Positions 12,449-25,027 of a stretch of DNA of 64,000 bases are shown in pieces (the first letter of the stretch is position 1; each line of letters begins with the position of its first letter). The notes under the pieces are model-generated. The model ran no database searches and was not told the DNA's origin. It saw only the letters and a list, made by a program, of their open reading frames with translations. Origin of the DNA: Allobosea lathyri (lineage in GTDB: Bacteria; Pseudomonadota; Alphaproteobacteria; Rhizobiales; Beijerinckiaceae); the NCBI RefSeq assembly GCF_900108245.1, contig NZ_FNUY01000004.1, forward strand, positions 310,001-374,000, given 5' to 3'. A program made the position numbers and the translations under genes.

Positions 12449-13939
12449 TCAGCGCCAGCGCACCTCGGCCAGCGGCGTGATCGGCAGCGGCCAGTCGGTC
12501 CACATGCCCTCGAGAGCGGCCGCCGTCACGGTGATCTTCGGCAGAATGAACAGGAAGCCGTTGACCGCATCGCGCGCCAGCATGCGCTGCGCCTCGCCAT
12601 AGAGCGCGTTGCGCTCGGCATCGGGCAAGGTCACCGCGATCTTCGCCATCAGCGCCTTGAACTCGGGGTTCTTGTACTGGAAATAATAGTCGTCGCGCGC
12701 GTAGATATCGATGTCGAGCGGCTCTGTATGGGCGATCACGCTGAGATCGTAATCCTTGCCGCGGAAGACGCGCTCCAGCCATTGCGGGAATTCGAGCGGC
12801 TCGATTGCGGCATTGATCCCGATCTGCGCCAGCAGCGCCGCGATGATCTCGCCCGAGCGCCGGGCATAGGCCGGCGGCGGGAGTTTCAGCGTGCAGTTGA
12901 AGCCGTTCGGGAAACCGGCCTGCGCCAGCAGCGCCTTGGCCTTGGGGATATCGACCGGATAGGTCCCGGTCAGATCGACATAGGCCGGGTGCAGCGGCGA
13001 GAAATGGCTGCCGATCAGATCGACATCGAAGCCGTAGACGCCGAGCGCAATCGTCTTGCGGTCGAGCACATGGGCGATGGCCTGACGGACCCGCAGATCG
13101 TTGAAAAGCGGCTTGCCGTTGTTGATGGCCAGCACGACCTCGCCCTCGGTCTTGCCGATAGTGACTTTGAGCTTCGGATCGGACTTGAGTTGCGCCACCG
13201 CCTCTGGCGCCGAGAGATTGGTCTGGGCATCGACATCGCCGGCACGCAGGGCGGCTACCTGTGCCTGCGGATCGGACATGAAGCGGAAGACCGCCTTCGC
13301 CAGAGCGGGCTTTTCGCCCCAATAACCGTCGAACCGCGCGAGTTCTAACCGATCGCCGCGATTCCAGCGCATGAACTTGAACGGACCAGTGCCGACCGGG
13401 CTGGTCTTGTTGCCAGCGGCAGTTGCCGGCGCGACGATGACCGCATCGCCCCAGGCGAGACCGTAAAGGAAATTTGCCGTCGGCTGCTTCAGCCTGATCA
13501 CCACTGTCGCCGCATCGGGCGTGGCGATCTCGGCGATCGGCGCGAAGAGCTGACGCTGGGCATTGGTCGAATCGGGCGCGACGGCGCGATCGAACGAGAA
13601 TTTCACCAGTTCCGAGGTGAACGCCGTGCCGTCATGGAAGCTGGCGTTGGTCCTCAGCTTGAACGTGTAGGTCACATTGTCGGCTGCGACCGCCCAGCTT
13701 TCGGCGAGACAGGGCACGATCTTGCCCGTCCGGTCCATCTTGACCAGGCCTTCGAAGATGTTCTGCAGCGTGACCTCGCGGATCGCCTGCGCCGCGCCCG
13801 ATGTCGGATCGAGCGTCGGCGGCTCCAGCGTCATGGCGATCGTGACGCTGTCCTTGCCCTGCGCCCGCGCCACGGCCGGCACATGCGCGGCAAGCGCCGC
13901 CAGTCCCGCACCCGCCAGCAGATCACGCCGCGTTGTCAT
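12449..13939 (-). CDS. ABC transporter substrate-binding protein, family 5
   Basis: Periplasmic binding protein of 496 residues (SBP_bac_5, dipeptide/nickel/oligopeptide class). The leader MTTRRDLLAGAGLAALA with paired arginines suggests Tat export, with a likely cut after VARA. The mature start (DSVTIAMTLEPPTLDPTSG) and the segment YTFKLRTNASFHDGTAFT are characteristic of the family. It is the first gene of the minus-strand operon and diverges from uxaC. The ligand cannot be read from sequence; the amidase at the end of the operon hints at an amide or peptide. Confidence 0.92.
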   Translation of the reverse strand: MTTRRDLLAGAGLAALAAHVPAVARAQGKDSVTIAMTLEPPTLDPTSGAAQAIREVTLQNIFEGLVKMDRTGKIVPCLAESWAVAADNVTYTFKLRTNASFHDGTAFTSELVKFSFDRAVAPDSTNAQRQLFAPIAEIATPDAATVVIRLKQPTANFLYGLAWGDAVIVAPATAAGNKTSPVGTGPFKFMRWNRGDRLELARFDGYWGEKPALAKAVFRFMSDPQAQVAALRAGDVDAQTNLSAPEAVAQLKSDPKLKVTIGKTEGEVVLAINNGKPLFNDLRVRQAIAHVLDRKTIALGVYGFDVDLIGSHFSPLHPAYVDLTGTYPVDIPKAKALLAQAGFPNGFNCTLKLPPPAYARRSGEIIAALLAQIGINAAIEPLEFPQWLERVFRGKDYDLSVIAHTEPLDIDIYARDDYYFQYKNPEFKALMAKIAVTLPDAERNALYGEAQRMLARDAVNGFLFILPKITVTAAALEGMWTDWPLPITPLAEVRWR

Positions 13940-14084
13940 CTCGTCCGCTCCAGGCCACGACCTATCGGGTCGCCATGCGGCGGAGGATGGCGCGGGAGGC
14001 GACGCCAGCGCAACCCCGGAAAGCCTGTTATCATGGCCGGCAAGCGACCGCCCGCCTGCGCGCTCGGCACGCCGCGCTGGCGCA

Positions 14085-14096
14085 CTAGTATACCAG
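14085..14096. promoter_or_regulatory. Possible GntR-type operator between importer operon and uxaC
   Basis: CTAGTATACCAG is a 12 bp palindrome with one mismatched pair. Its core GTATACCA matches the half-site of the hexuronate regulators UxuR/ExuR of enterobacteria (consensus around TGGTATACCA). It lies 58 bp before the uxaC start and 145 bp before the divergent binding-protein gene, so one site could serve both operons. No regulator gene of that type is in the window. Confidence 0.4.
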
Positions 14097-14153
14097 AAGA
14101 TTGACCCAAGCGGCCCCCGGCACTAGACATCATCAGATAGCCCGGAGCTGACA

Positions 14154-15569
14154 ATGCTGCTGCATGATGACCGCCTGTTTCCTGCCGACCCGGTGACGCG
14201 CGGGATCGCGCGCAGGCTCTATGCCACGATCCGCGACCTGCCGATCATCTCGCCCCATGGCCATACCGATCCACGCTGGTACGCCGAGGACAACGCGTTT
14301 CCCGATCCCGCGGCGCTGTTCGTCAAGCCCGACCATTACATCTTCCGCATGCTATATTCGCAGGGCGTCCAGCTCGAGCAGCTCGGTATCGCCCGCAAAG
14401 ATGGCGGCAAGGATGGGGGCAAGGTCGAGACCGACCCGCGCGCCATCTGGAAGCTCTTCGCCAGCCACTGGCACCTGTTTCGGGGAACACCGACACGGCT
14501 CTGGTTCGAGCACGCCGCCTCGGCCAGCTTCGGCATCAACGAGCGCCTGACGCCGGACAATGCCGACCGCATCTATGACCGCATCGCCGAGAAGCTGGAG
14601 CAGCCCGAGTTCCGGCCGCGCGCCTTGTTCGAGCGCTTCAACATCGAGGCGATCTCGACCACCGAAGGCGCGCTCGACGACCTCAGATGGCACGACATGA
14701 TCCGCGCCTCGGGCTGGGGCGGCAAGGTCGTGACCGCCTATCGGCCCGACAGCGTCGTCGATCCGGAGTTCGAGGGCTTTGCCGACAATCTCGACCAGTT
14801 CGGCGAGCTGACCGGCGAGGATGTCACGAGCTGGACCGGCTATCTCGCCGCGCACCGCCAGCGCCGGGCCTATTTCAAGGAGCGGGGCGCCACCTCCTCC
14901 GATCACGGCCACGCCACGGCCCGCACCGCCAACCTCTCGCAGGCCGACGCCGAAAAGCTCTTCGCCAAGGTGCTGAAGGGCAAGGCCTCTGCCCAGGATG
15001 CCGATCTCTTCCGTGGGCAGATGCTGACCGAGATGGCCAAGATGAGCCTCGATGACGGGCTCGTCCTGCAGATCCACCCCGGCTCCTATCGCAACCACAA
15101 CCCGCATCTCTTCGCGGAGTTCGGCCGCGACATGGGCGCCGACATTCCGCGCCAGACCGAATATGTCTCTGCGCTGAAGCCCCTGCTCGATGCGGTCGGC
15201 AACGAGCCGAACCTGACCGTCATCGCCTTCACGCTCGACGAGACCAGCTATTCGCGCGAACTCGCGCCGCTCGCCGGGCACTACCCGGCACTGAGGCTCG
15301 GGCCGGGCTGGTGGTTCCTCGATGCTCCCGAGGCGATGCTGCGTTTCCGCGAACTGACCACCGAGACAGCGGGCTTCTACAACACCGTCGGCTTCAACGA
15401 CGACACCCGCGCCTATCTCTCGATCCCCGCCCGCCACGACGTCGCCCGCCGCTGCGACTGCGCCTATCTGGCAAAACTCGTAGCCGAGCACAGGCTCGAC
15501 GAGGATGAGGCGGCCGTGGTGGCCCATGATCTCGCCTATCGCCTCGCCAAGGAAGCTTACCGCCTGTGA
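14154..15569 (+). CDS. uxaC: Uronate isomerase
   Basis: Converts D-glucuronate to D-fructuronate and D-galacturonate to D-tagaturonate in the cytoplasm. The 471-residue protein belongs to the amidohydrolase-fold uronate isomerases. The N-terminal metal motif is SPHGHTDPRWYAEDNAF (near residues 32-48), followed by the family stretch PDHYIFRMLYSQG. The C-terminal QIHPGSYRNHN and the GPGWWFLDAPEAM segment are also conserved. Its stop overlaps the GTG start of the next gene, so the two are translationally coupled. No uxuA or kdgK is present in the window to complete the pathway. Confidence 0.95.
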   Translation: MLLHDDRLFPADPVTRGIARRLYATIRDLPIISPHGHTDPRWYAEDNAFPDPAALFVKPDHYIFRMLYSQGVQLEQLGIARKDGGKDGGKVETDPRAIWKLFASHWHLFRGTPTRLWFEHAASASFGINERLTPDNADRIYDRIAEKLEQPEFRPRALFERFNIEAISTTEGALDDLRWHDMIRASGWGGKVVTAYRPDSVVDPEFEGFADNLDQFGELTGEDVTSWTGYLAAHRQRRAYFKERGATSSDHGHATARTANLSQADAEKLFAKVLKGKASAQDADLFRGQMLTEMAKMSLDDGLVLQIHPGSYRNHNPHLFAEFGRDMGADIPRQTEYVSALKPLLDAVGNEPNLTVIAFTLDETSYSRELAPLAGHYPALRLGPGWWFLDAPEAMLRFRELTTETAGFYNTVGFNDDTRAYLSIPARHDVARRCDCAYLAKLVAEHRLDEDEAAVVAHDLAYRLAKEAYRL

Positions 15570-17038
15570 CGCGCCTCTCCTCCTCCACGCTCGGCAGCCT
15601 GCCGGCCTCCGTCCGTCGCCCGGGCTATGACCGCGCCGCCCTCACCCCCGGCATCGTGCATCTCGGGCTCGGCGCCTTTGCCCGCGCCCATCTCGCGGAA
15701 TACACCGACGATGCCCTGGAAAAGCGCTTCGGCGCCTGGGGCATCATCGGCGCAAGCCTGCAGCGCCCAGACCAGCGCGACAGGCTCAAGCCGCAGGACG
15801 GGCTCTATGCCTTCCTCAAGCGCGCGCCGTCAGGCCCGGAGCTGCGCATCATCGGCGCGGTGCTCGACGTGCTGGTCGCGCCGGAGAACCCTGCCGCGCT
15901 GGTGGCCCGTCTCGCCGCGCCCGAGACCCGCATCGTCTCGCTGACCGTGACCGAAAAGGGCTATTGCCACGATCCGGCGACTGGGCGGCTCAAGGCCGAC
16001 CATCTCGATATCGTCCATGATCTTGCAAACCCCGATGCACCACGCTCCGCCATCGGCCTGCTCGTTGCAGGCCTGCGCGCCCGCAAGGCTGCCGGACTTG
16101 GCCCCTTCACCGCGCTCTGCTGCGACAATCTCCCCTCCAACGGCCAGGTCCTGCGCGGCCTTGTGCGCGATTTCGCGGCATTGACGGACGACAACCTGGC
16201 CAGTTGGATCGAGGCGAACGGCGCCTTCCCGGCGACGATGGTCGACCGCATCGTGCCCGCGACCACCGATGGCGATATCGCCGAGGTCGCAGGCCTGCTC
16301 GGCCTCGACGACGCCGCCCCTGTGATCGGCGAGCCCTTCCGGCAATGGGCGATCCAGGACGTCTTCGTCGCTGGCCGGCCCGATTGGCACGAGGCCGGTA
16401 CGCAAATGGTCTCGGAGGTCGCGCCCTTCGAATTCATGAAGCTGCGCATGCTCAACGGCGCGCATTCCTCGCTCGCCTATCTCGGCTATCTCGCTGGCCA
16501 TGAGACGGTCGCCGAGGCCAGCGGCGACCCGGTCTTCGCCCGCTTCCTGCAGGGCCTCTGGTCGGAAATCATCCCGACCGTCCCGGCACCGCAGGGCGTC
16601 GCGCTGACCGATTACGCCGATGCATTGCTTGCCCGCTTCCAGAACCCGGCGATCCGCCATCGCACTTGGCAGATCGCCATGGACGGCTCGCAGAAGCTGC
16701 CGCAGCGCCTGCTCGGCACCATCCGCGAGCGGCTCAAGGCCGGCGCGCCGATCGACCACCTTGCTTTGGGCGTCGCCGCCTGGATGGCCTATGTTTCCGG
16801 CACCGACGAGAAGGGCGCAGCGATCGACGTCCGCGATCCGCTCGCAGCCGAGTTCAAGCGGCACGCGACGCAGGCAGGCCGCAACGCGCAGGCCCTGAGT
16901 GCAGCGCTGCTAGGGATCGAGGCGATCTTCGGCACCGACCTGCCGCGCGAGGAGCGCTTCACCAAAGCGGTCTCCGGGCATCTCGACACCCTCTTCGCAA
17001 AGGGCGCGAAGGCAACGGCGGCCGCGCTCGCCTCGTAG
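15566..17038 (+). CDS. uxuB: Fructuronate reductase / mannitol dehydrogenase family
   Basis: NAD-dependent polyol/uronate dehydrogenase of 490 residues; after uxaC, the likely reaction is fructuronate to mannonate. Family motifs: Rossmann start HLGLGAFARAH (about 30-40), VTEKGYCHDPATG, CDNLPSNG, MVDRIVPATTDGD, and the catalytic segment KLRMLNGAHSSLAYLG with Lys, Asn and His. It starts at a GTG whose last bases form the stop of uxaC (GTGA overlap). Mannitol or arabitol dehydrogenase activity is the alternative, but gene context favours the uronate reaction. Confidence 0.88.
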   Translation: MTRLSSSTLGSLPASVRRPGYDRAALTPGIVHLGLGAFARAHLAEYTDDALEKRFGAWGIIGASLQRPDQRDRLKPQDGLYAFLKRAPSGPELRIIGAVLDVLVAPENPAALVARLAAPETRIVSLTVTEKGYCHDPATGRLKADHLDIVHDLANPDAPRSAIGLLVAGLRARKAAGLGPFTALCCDNLPSNGQVLRGLVRDFAALTDDNLASWIEANGAFPATMVDRIVPATTDGDIAEVAGLLGLDDAAPVIGEPFRQWAIQDVFVAGRPDWHEAGTQMVSEVAPFEFMKLRMLNGAHSSLAYLGYLAGHETVAEASGDPVFARFLQGLWSEIIPTVPAPQGVALTDYADALLARFQNPAIRHRTWQIAMDGSQKLPQRLLGTIRERLKAGAPIDHLALGVAAWMAYVSGTDEKGAAIDVRDPLAAEFKRHATQAGRNAQALSAALLGIEAIFGTDLPREERFTKAVSGHLDTLFAKGAKATAAALAS

Positions 17039-17056
17039 CACACGCCGGAACCACCC

Positions 17057-17162
17057 CGTCATTCCGGGCGCAGCGAAGCGAAGACCCGGCATCCATCGTA
17101 ATGCGCACCGCCCTTCGATGGATTCCGGATCAGCGCCGCTGACGCGGCTTGTCCGGAATGAC
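17057..17162. repeat. Palindromic repeat after uxuB
   Basis: Starts CGTCATTCCGGGCGCAGCG and ends with the inverse CCGGAATGAC. Its first half shares GGGCGCAGCGAAGCGAAGACCCGG with the repeat at 12314-12418, so the two belong to one family. Lies 18 bp after the uxuB stop and could serve as an imperfect transcript end or 3' stabiliser. Confidence 0.8.
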
Positions 17163-17231
17163 TGCGCTTGGGAAACGACAACGCGGCACGGGGCGCTTGA
17201 TCCCGCGCCCAACCTCGCGCCAGATGCAGCG

Positions 17232-18092
17232 ATGAGCCGTCTCTTCGCTGCCCTGACCCGTATTGCTCTGATCCTTGTCATTCTGACGTCGGCCGGCGTT
17301 CACCCGGGCGCCCGTGCGCAGGACGCCTCGCGCGTCGTCGTGCCTAATTTCTGGGACCCGCGCATCAGGGTCGACAGGCCCGAGCCCGGCCCGCCACGCG
17401 TGGTCCGGTTCCTGACCGATGACGACTACCCGCCGCTGCATTTCACCGGCCCTGACGGCAACCTGACCGGCTTCTCGGTCGAGCTCGCGCGCGCCGCCTG
17501 CGAGAGGCTGGCCTGGACCTGCACGGTGCAGGCCCGCCGCTTCGACACCCTGCTCGACTCGCTCAGTGAGGGACGTGGCGACGTGCTGGCGGCAGCGATC
17601 AATCTGACGCCACAGATCCGCGAGCGCTTCGCTGCCAGCAACCTGTATTTCCGCGCGCCCGCCCGCTTCGCCACGACCCGCGGCAACGCGAAGGCCGAAC
17701 TCGATACGCGCACCCTTCAAGGCAAGCGCGTCGCCGTCGTTGCCGGAACGGCGCATCAGGCTTTCCTCGAACGGCTGATGCCCTTCATCCAGCGCCGCGA
17801 AAGCGGCTCGCTCGCCAGCGCCGTCACGGCGCTGCGCAGCGGCGACGCCGAATACATCTTCGCCGATGGCGTCGCACTCGCGCTCCTGCTCGCAAGCACT
17901 GGCGGCAACGAACTCGCCTTCTCCGGCGGCCCGTTTCTGGAAAGCCGCTATTTCGGCGAAGGCGTCGCCTTTCTCACGCGAAAGGACGACGCCGGCCTCA
18001 AGCGCGCGCTAGACTATGCGCTGCAATCGCTCTGGGACGACGGCAGCTATGCGCGGCTGTATCTGCGCTTCTTCCCGGCGAGTCCGTTCTGA
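17232..18092 (+). CDS. Periplasmic solute-binding protein, family 3
   Basis: A 286-residue exported binding protein (SBP_bac_3, amino-acid type). The signal peptide covers about residues 1-30 (MSRLFAALTRIALILVIL, cut near ARAQ). The mature domain starts VVRFLTDDDYPPLHFTGPDG and continues with the family segment LTGFSVELARAACERLAW. The ATG at 17232 is preferred over an upstream in-frame one at 17118, because the upstream stretch is repeat-derived and would sit before the signal peptide. No permease or ATPase gene accompanies it, so it may be an orphan receptor or use a transporter encoded elsewhere. Confidence 0.85.
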   Translation: MSRLFAALTRIALILVILTSAGVHPGARAQDASRVVVPNFWDPRIRVDRPEPGPPRVVRFLTDDDYPPLHFTGPDGNLTGFSVELARAACERLAWTCTVQARRFDTLLDSLSEGRGDVLAAAINLTPQIRERFAASNLYFRAPARFATTRGNAKAELDTRTLQGKRVAVVAGTAHQAFLERLMPFIQRRESGSLASAVTALRSGDAEYIFADGVALALLLASTGGNELAFSGGPFLESRYFGEGVAFLTRKDDAGLKRALDYALQSLWDDGSYARLYLRFFPASPF

Positions 18093-18113
18093 GCCGGCAC
18101 CGGTCGCCGGCCT

Positions 18114-18191
18114 TCACTGCGCCGCACTGTCCCGGTCGCCGATACTCTCGGCGAGGCGCAGCAGATATCCATCCGGGTCCTGCTGGTCGAA
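18114..18191 (-). pseudogene. C-terminal remnant of a VOC (glyoxalase-fold) protein
   Basis: Reading the minus strand gives FDQQDPDGYLLRLAESIG followed by GDRDSAAQ and a stop at 18114. The DPDGYLLR motif is the usual final strand of VOC-family proteins. Only about 25 codons survive; upstream the sequence runs straight into the asdA 3' end, so the rest of the gene is gone. Read as a gene fossil left when the asdA-aspT cluster was joined here. The match rests on a short motif. Confidence 0.55.
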
Positions 18192-18202
18192 CCCGGTTGG
18201 TA

Positions 18203-21509
<3,307 letters not shown>

Positions 21510-21858
21510 GCTTTGCCGCCTTTGTTCCGAACGATCGACACTCTGCAGGGAGCATCCACCAGAACCAGTCGAGGCTCAAGCAAAAAACAGCATAGCCGGC
21601 AGCGATAACTTGCGCAGATATATTACTACACAGATGATATTTAATTCAATTTCAAAAAAAGTGAGATACAATAACCCTGAGGCAGCTAATTACTGTTTTC
21701 CCTGATGCGCCTCTCGGTAATATCCCCGAGTTATTCCGGGCCGGATTTCCGCCAGCGACCAGCTCCGCCGTGGAGACCGCGCCGAGATCGCGCGATCCAG
21801 TCCAAAGAACCGCGGCACGTGTCGCATTTCGGCCCCCTCGCGGCAGCCCGCGACCTGA
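21510..21858. other. AT-rich leader region upstream of aspT
   Basis: A 349 bp gap between aspT (5' side) and the M20 amidohydrolase (3' side), both on the minus strand. About 21580-21705 is strikingly AT-rich for this genome, with runs such as ATATATTACTACAC and CAAAAAAAGTGAG. It must contain the aspT-asdA promoter. No gene, RNA or repeat was recognised. Confidence 0.6.
21620..21649 (-). promoter_or_regulatory. Candidate promoter for aspT-asdA
   Basis: On the minus strand TTGAAT (21644-21649) and TAATAT (21620-21625) are separated by 18 bp, a fair match to a vegetative -35/-10 pair. It lies in the AT-rich island 111 bp before the aspT start. Only sequence resemblance supports it. Confidence 0.35.
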
Positions 21859-23034
21859 TCAGGCGCGGTTGCCCTGAACATTCGACAGTTCGCCTTCCAG
21901 CGCCTGCCGGGCGACCGCCGCAAGCCAGCCCGATGTCGCCGGCAGGATCGCATCGTTGAAATCATAGCGGTCATTGTGCAGCTCGCCGCCATCCCTGACC
22001 GGTCCGTTGCCGACCCAGACATAGGCGCCCGGGCGGTGCTGGAGGAAGAAGCTGAAATCCTCTCCGGTCGTGCTGGCGGGAACATCCCGTCGCACCTCGA
22101 GCCCGGCGGCGCGGCCGGCAGTTGCGGCAATCTCCTCCTCGAGCGGCGTGTTGATCGTCGCGAGACCGCCGGTGATGAAGGCGACATCGACCGCCATCTC
22201 ATAGGTCGCCGCCATGTTCTCGGAGATGTCGCGCAAACGCTGCATCACCCGGTCCCGAACAGCCGGCTTGAAGGTGCGGAAGGTGCCCTCGATGAAGACG
22301 CTGGTTGGAATCTGGTTCGACGCAAGCCCGCCATGGATCTGCCCGATCGAGACCACGGCCGAGTCCATCGGATCGACATTGCGCGCCACAATGGTCTGCA
22401 GCGCGACGATCAGATGGCCCATTGCGGTGATCGGATCGCGCGTCAGATCGGGCTTGGCGCCGTGACCGGCCGTGCCGTTGAGCGTGATCTTGAAGCGTCC
22501 GGGCTCGGCCATGACCGGGCCGCGATGCACCGCGACTGTGCCGGCTTCCAGCCCCGGCCAGTTGTGCAGGCCGAAGACACGCTCCATCGGGAAGCGCTCG
22601 AACAGCCCATCGGCGATCATCGCCCGCGCGCCGGCTCCGATTTCCTCCGAAGGCTGGAACAGGAACTGGACCGTGCCGCTCCAGCTCTCATCTTGCGCCA
22701 GCAGCGCGGCCGCGCCCAGCAGCGAAACGGTGTGGCCGTCATGGCCGCAGGCATGCATGACGCTGGCCTTGCCCGATTTATAGGGCAGGTCATTGGCCTC
22801 CTGGATCGGCAACGCATCCATGTCGGCGCGCAAACCCACCGAGCGATCCGAGGCTCCCCGCGTCAGCGTCGCCACGACGCCATGCCCGCCGACCCCCGCG
22901 ACGAACGGCACGCCGAGTTCGGTCAGCTTCTCCTGCACGAAGGCGCTGGTCGCGCTTTCTTGCAGCGAGAGTTCCGGATGGGCATGCAGGTGACGTCGCC
23001 AGGCAGTCAGCTTATCGAGGAGATCACGATCCAA
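21859..23034 (-). CDS. M20 family amidohydrolase (hippurate hydrolase-like)
   Basis: Metal-dependent amidohydrolase of 391 residues, cleaving N-acyl amino acids. Motifs: RRHLHAHPELSLQE near the N-terminus, the metal cluster MHACGHDGHTVSLLGAAALL, and TTGEDFSFFLQHRPGAYVWVG near the C-terminus. The dimerisation domain is represented by FKITLNGTAGHGAKPD. The best start is a TTG at 23034: AAAAGGA lies 7 bases before it and it gives the usual family N-terminus. ATG codons further upstream would add residues antisense to the lysK region. It is divergent from lysK with about 170 bp between. The true substrate is unknown. Confidence 0.87.
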   Translation of the reverse strand: MDRDLLDKLTAWRRHLHAHPELSLQESATSAFVQEKLTELGVPFVAGVGGHGVVATLTRGASDRSVGLRADMDALPIQEANDLPYKSGKASVMHACGHDGHTVSLLGAAALLAQDESWSGTVQFLFQPSEEIGAGARAMIADGLFERFPMERVFGLHNWPGLEAGTVAVHRGPVMAEPGRFKITLNGTAGHGAKPDLTRDPITAMGHLIVALQTIVARNVDPMDSAVVSIGQIHGGLASNQIPTSVFIEGTFRTFKPAVRDRVMQRLRDISENMAATYEMAVDVAFITGGLATINTPLEEEIAATAGRAAGLEVRRDVPASTTGEDFSFFLQHRPGAYVWVGNGPVRDGGELHNDRYDFNDAILPATSGWLAAVARQALEGELSNVQGNRA

Positions 23035-23204
23035 GGCGGAATCCTTTTGAGGCAAATCTGCACTCAGCCTATACCCGTGCCGGGCGTCGGCAAGGCGCCG
23101 CAGAGGGTGCCGCGTCCCAGCACCATGCATTGACGCGCCCCTTGCCGATCTGCGAAAGCCCGTGACTCGCTTTTTCAAGTTCACCGGAGAGGACCAACGC
23201 CGCC

Positions 23205-24914
23205 ATGCCCGCCTTCGATCCCGCCCTTGTTGACGCCGCCCAGCGTTCGGCCTCCTGGCCGTTCGAGGAGGCACGCAAACTCGTGGCCAGGATCGAAAAA
23301 TCGGGCAAGAAAGAGGTGCTGTTCGAGACCGGCTACGGCCCGTCGGGCCTGCCCCATATCGGCACTTTCGGCGAAGTCGCGCGCACCTCGATGGTCCGCC
23401 ACGCCTTTCGCGTGCTCACCGACGATGCCATCCCGACCCGGCTGATCGCCTTTTCGGACGACATGGACGGCCTGCGCAAGGTGCCCGACAATGTCCCCAA
23501 CAAGGAACTGCTCGCCGCCAATCTCGGCAAGCCGCTGACCGAAGTGCCCGATCCCTTCGGCACGCATGACTCCTTCGGGCGGCACAACAACGCCCGCCTG
23601 CGCGCCTTCCTCGACCAGTTCGGCTTCGACTACGAGTTCAAGTCCTCGACCGACGCCTACAGGGCCGGCGAATTCGACGCGACCCTGCTCAAGATCCTCG
23701 CCCGCTACGACGCGGTGATGAAGATCATGCTGGCGACGCTGCGCGAGGAGCGGGCGGCGACCTATTCGCCCTTCCTGCCGATCCATCCGCGGACGCGGGT
23801 GGTCATGCAGGTGCCGATCGAGGCACGCGACGTCGAGGCCGGCACCATCACCTGGCGCGACCCTGCCACTGCCGAGAGCTTCGTCACGCCGGTCACCGGC
23901 GGTCACGTCAAGCTGCAATGGAAGCCGGACTGGGCCATGCGCTGGGTCGCGCTCGGCATCGACTACGAGATGGCCGGCAAGGATCTGATCGACTCGGTCA
24001 AGGTCTCGTCGGCGATCGCCCGCGCGCTCGACGCCAATCCTCCCGAGGGTTTCAATTACGAGCTCTTCCTCGACGATCTCGGCCAGAAGATCTCTAAGTC
24101 CAAGGGCAATGGCCTCACCATCGAGGACTGGCTGTCCTACGGACCGCCGGAAAGCCTGGCGCTCTACATGTTCCAGCGTCCGCGCGAAGCCAAGAAGCTG
24201 CATTTCGACGTCATCCCGCGCGCGATCGACGAATACCTCCAGTTCCTCGGCGGCTATGAGCGCCAGGACTGGAAGAACCGGCTCGGCAATCCCGTCTGGC
24301 ACCTGCATGGCGGAGAGCCGCCACAGCCCGAGGTGATCGCGGCGGGCGAAGGCGACAACGCCCCGCGCACGCAGATCACCTTCGGCCTGCTGATGAATCT
24401 CGTTGCCGTCGCGAACTCCGAGGACAAGGCCGTGCTCTGGGGCTTCCTCCAGCGCTACGCACCCGGCATCTCTCCCGCGACCCATCCGCGGCTCGATGCG
24501 CTTGTCGGCTACGCGATCGCCTATTTCCGCGATTTCGTGAAGCCGGCAAAAACCTACCGCCTCGCCGACGAGACCGAGCGCGCGGCCTTCCTGGCGCTCG
24601 ACGCCGCCATCGCTGCCCTGCCTGCCGACGCCACCGCGGAGATGGTTCAGGACACCGCGCTCGACGTCGCCCGCGCGATCCCGCGCTACCAGAATCTGAC
24701 GGCGAAGAACGCGACGCCCGAACGTCCCGGCGTCTCCGGCGACTGGTGGAAGGCGATCTATCAGGTGATGTTCGGCGAAGACCAGGGGCCCCGTTTCGGC
24801 TCCTTCGCCGCGATCTACGGCCTCGGCAACACCCGCGCGCTGATCGCCAAGGCGCTGGCGGGAGAACTCGCCAGCGAGCACGCCGCCTTCGTCGAAGCGC
24901 GCAAGGCGGGATGA
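23205..24914 (+). CDS. lysK: Lysyl-tRNA synthetase, class I
   Basis: Charges tRNA-Lys with lysine. The 569-residue protein is the class I form: Rossmann catalytic domain with the HIGH-like HIGT at residues 51-54 ([13 protein letters not shown]), and the KMSKS-like KISKS at 295-299 ([11 protein letters not shown]). This form is usual in archaea and many alphaproteobacteria in place of the class II LysS. The N-terminus [20 protein letters not shown] is typical. A palindromic repeat begins 9 bp after its stop. Confidence 0.97.
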   Translation: MPAFDPALVDAAQRSASWPFEEARKLVARIEKSGKKEVLFETGYGPSGLPHIGTFGEVARTSMVRHAFRVLTDDAIPTRLIAFSDDMDGLRKVPDNVPNKELLAANLGKPLTEVPDPFGTHDSFGRHNNARLRAFLDQFGFDYEFKSSTDAYRAGEFDATLLKILARYDAVMKIMLATLREERAATYSPFLPIHPRTRVVMQVPIEARDVEAGTITWRDPATAESFVTPVTGGHVKLQWKPDWAMRWVALGIDYEMAGKDLIDSVKVSSAIARALDANPPEGFNYELFLDDLGQKISKSKGNGLTIEDWLSYGPPESLALYMFQRPREAKKLHFDVIPRAIDEYLQFLGGYERQDWKNRLGNPVWHLHGGEPPQPEVIAAGEGDNAPRTQITFGLLMNLVAVANSEDKAVLWGFLQRYAPGISPATHPRLDALVGYAIAYFRDFVKPAKTYRLADETERAAFLALDAAIAALPADATAEMVQDTALDVARAIPRYQNLTAKNATPERPGVSGDWWKAIYQVMFGEDQGPRFGSFAAIYGLGNTRALIAKALAGELASEHAAFVEARKAG

Positions 24915-24922
24915 CAGTCTCA

Positions 24923-25006
24923 CCGTCATTGCGAGCGCAGCGAAGCAATCCAGGAGCGGCGGAACTCTATGCCCCTTGGATTGCTTCGCTGCGCTCGCAA
25001 TGACGG
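24923..25006. repeat. Palindromic repeat after lysK
   Basis: Arms CCGTCATTGCGAGCGCAGCG and its inverse ending CGCTCGCAATGACGG; the nested GAAGCAATCCA/TGGATTGCTTC also pair, leaving about 20 unpaired bases in the centre. Same family as 44445-44530 and 44855-44942. The hairpin lies between lysK and the nitroreductase gene and could end or protect the lysK message. Confidence 0.88.
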
Positions 25007-25027
25007 GTTGTGATGGGACGTACAGAC

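Noticed and set aside
18093..18112. Small GC hairpin after the lone solute-binding gene as a terminator
   Set aside because: Stem is about six base pairs and no T tract follows on the plus strand.
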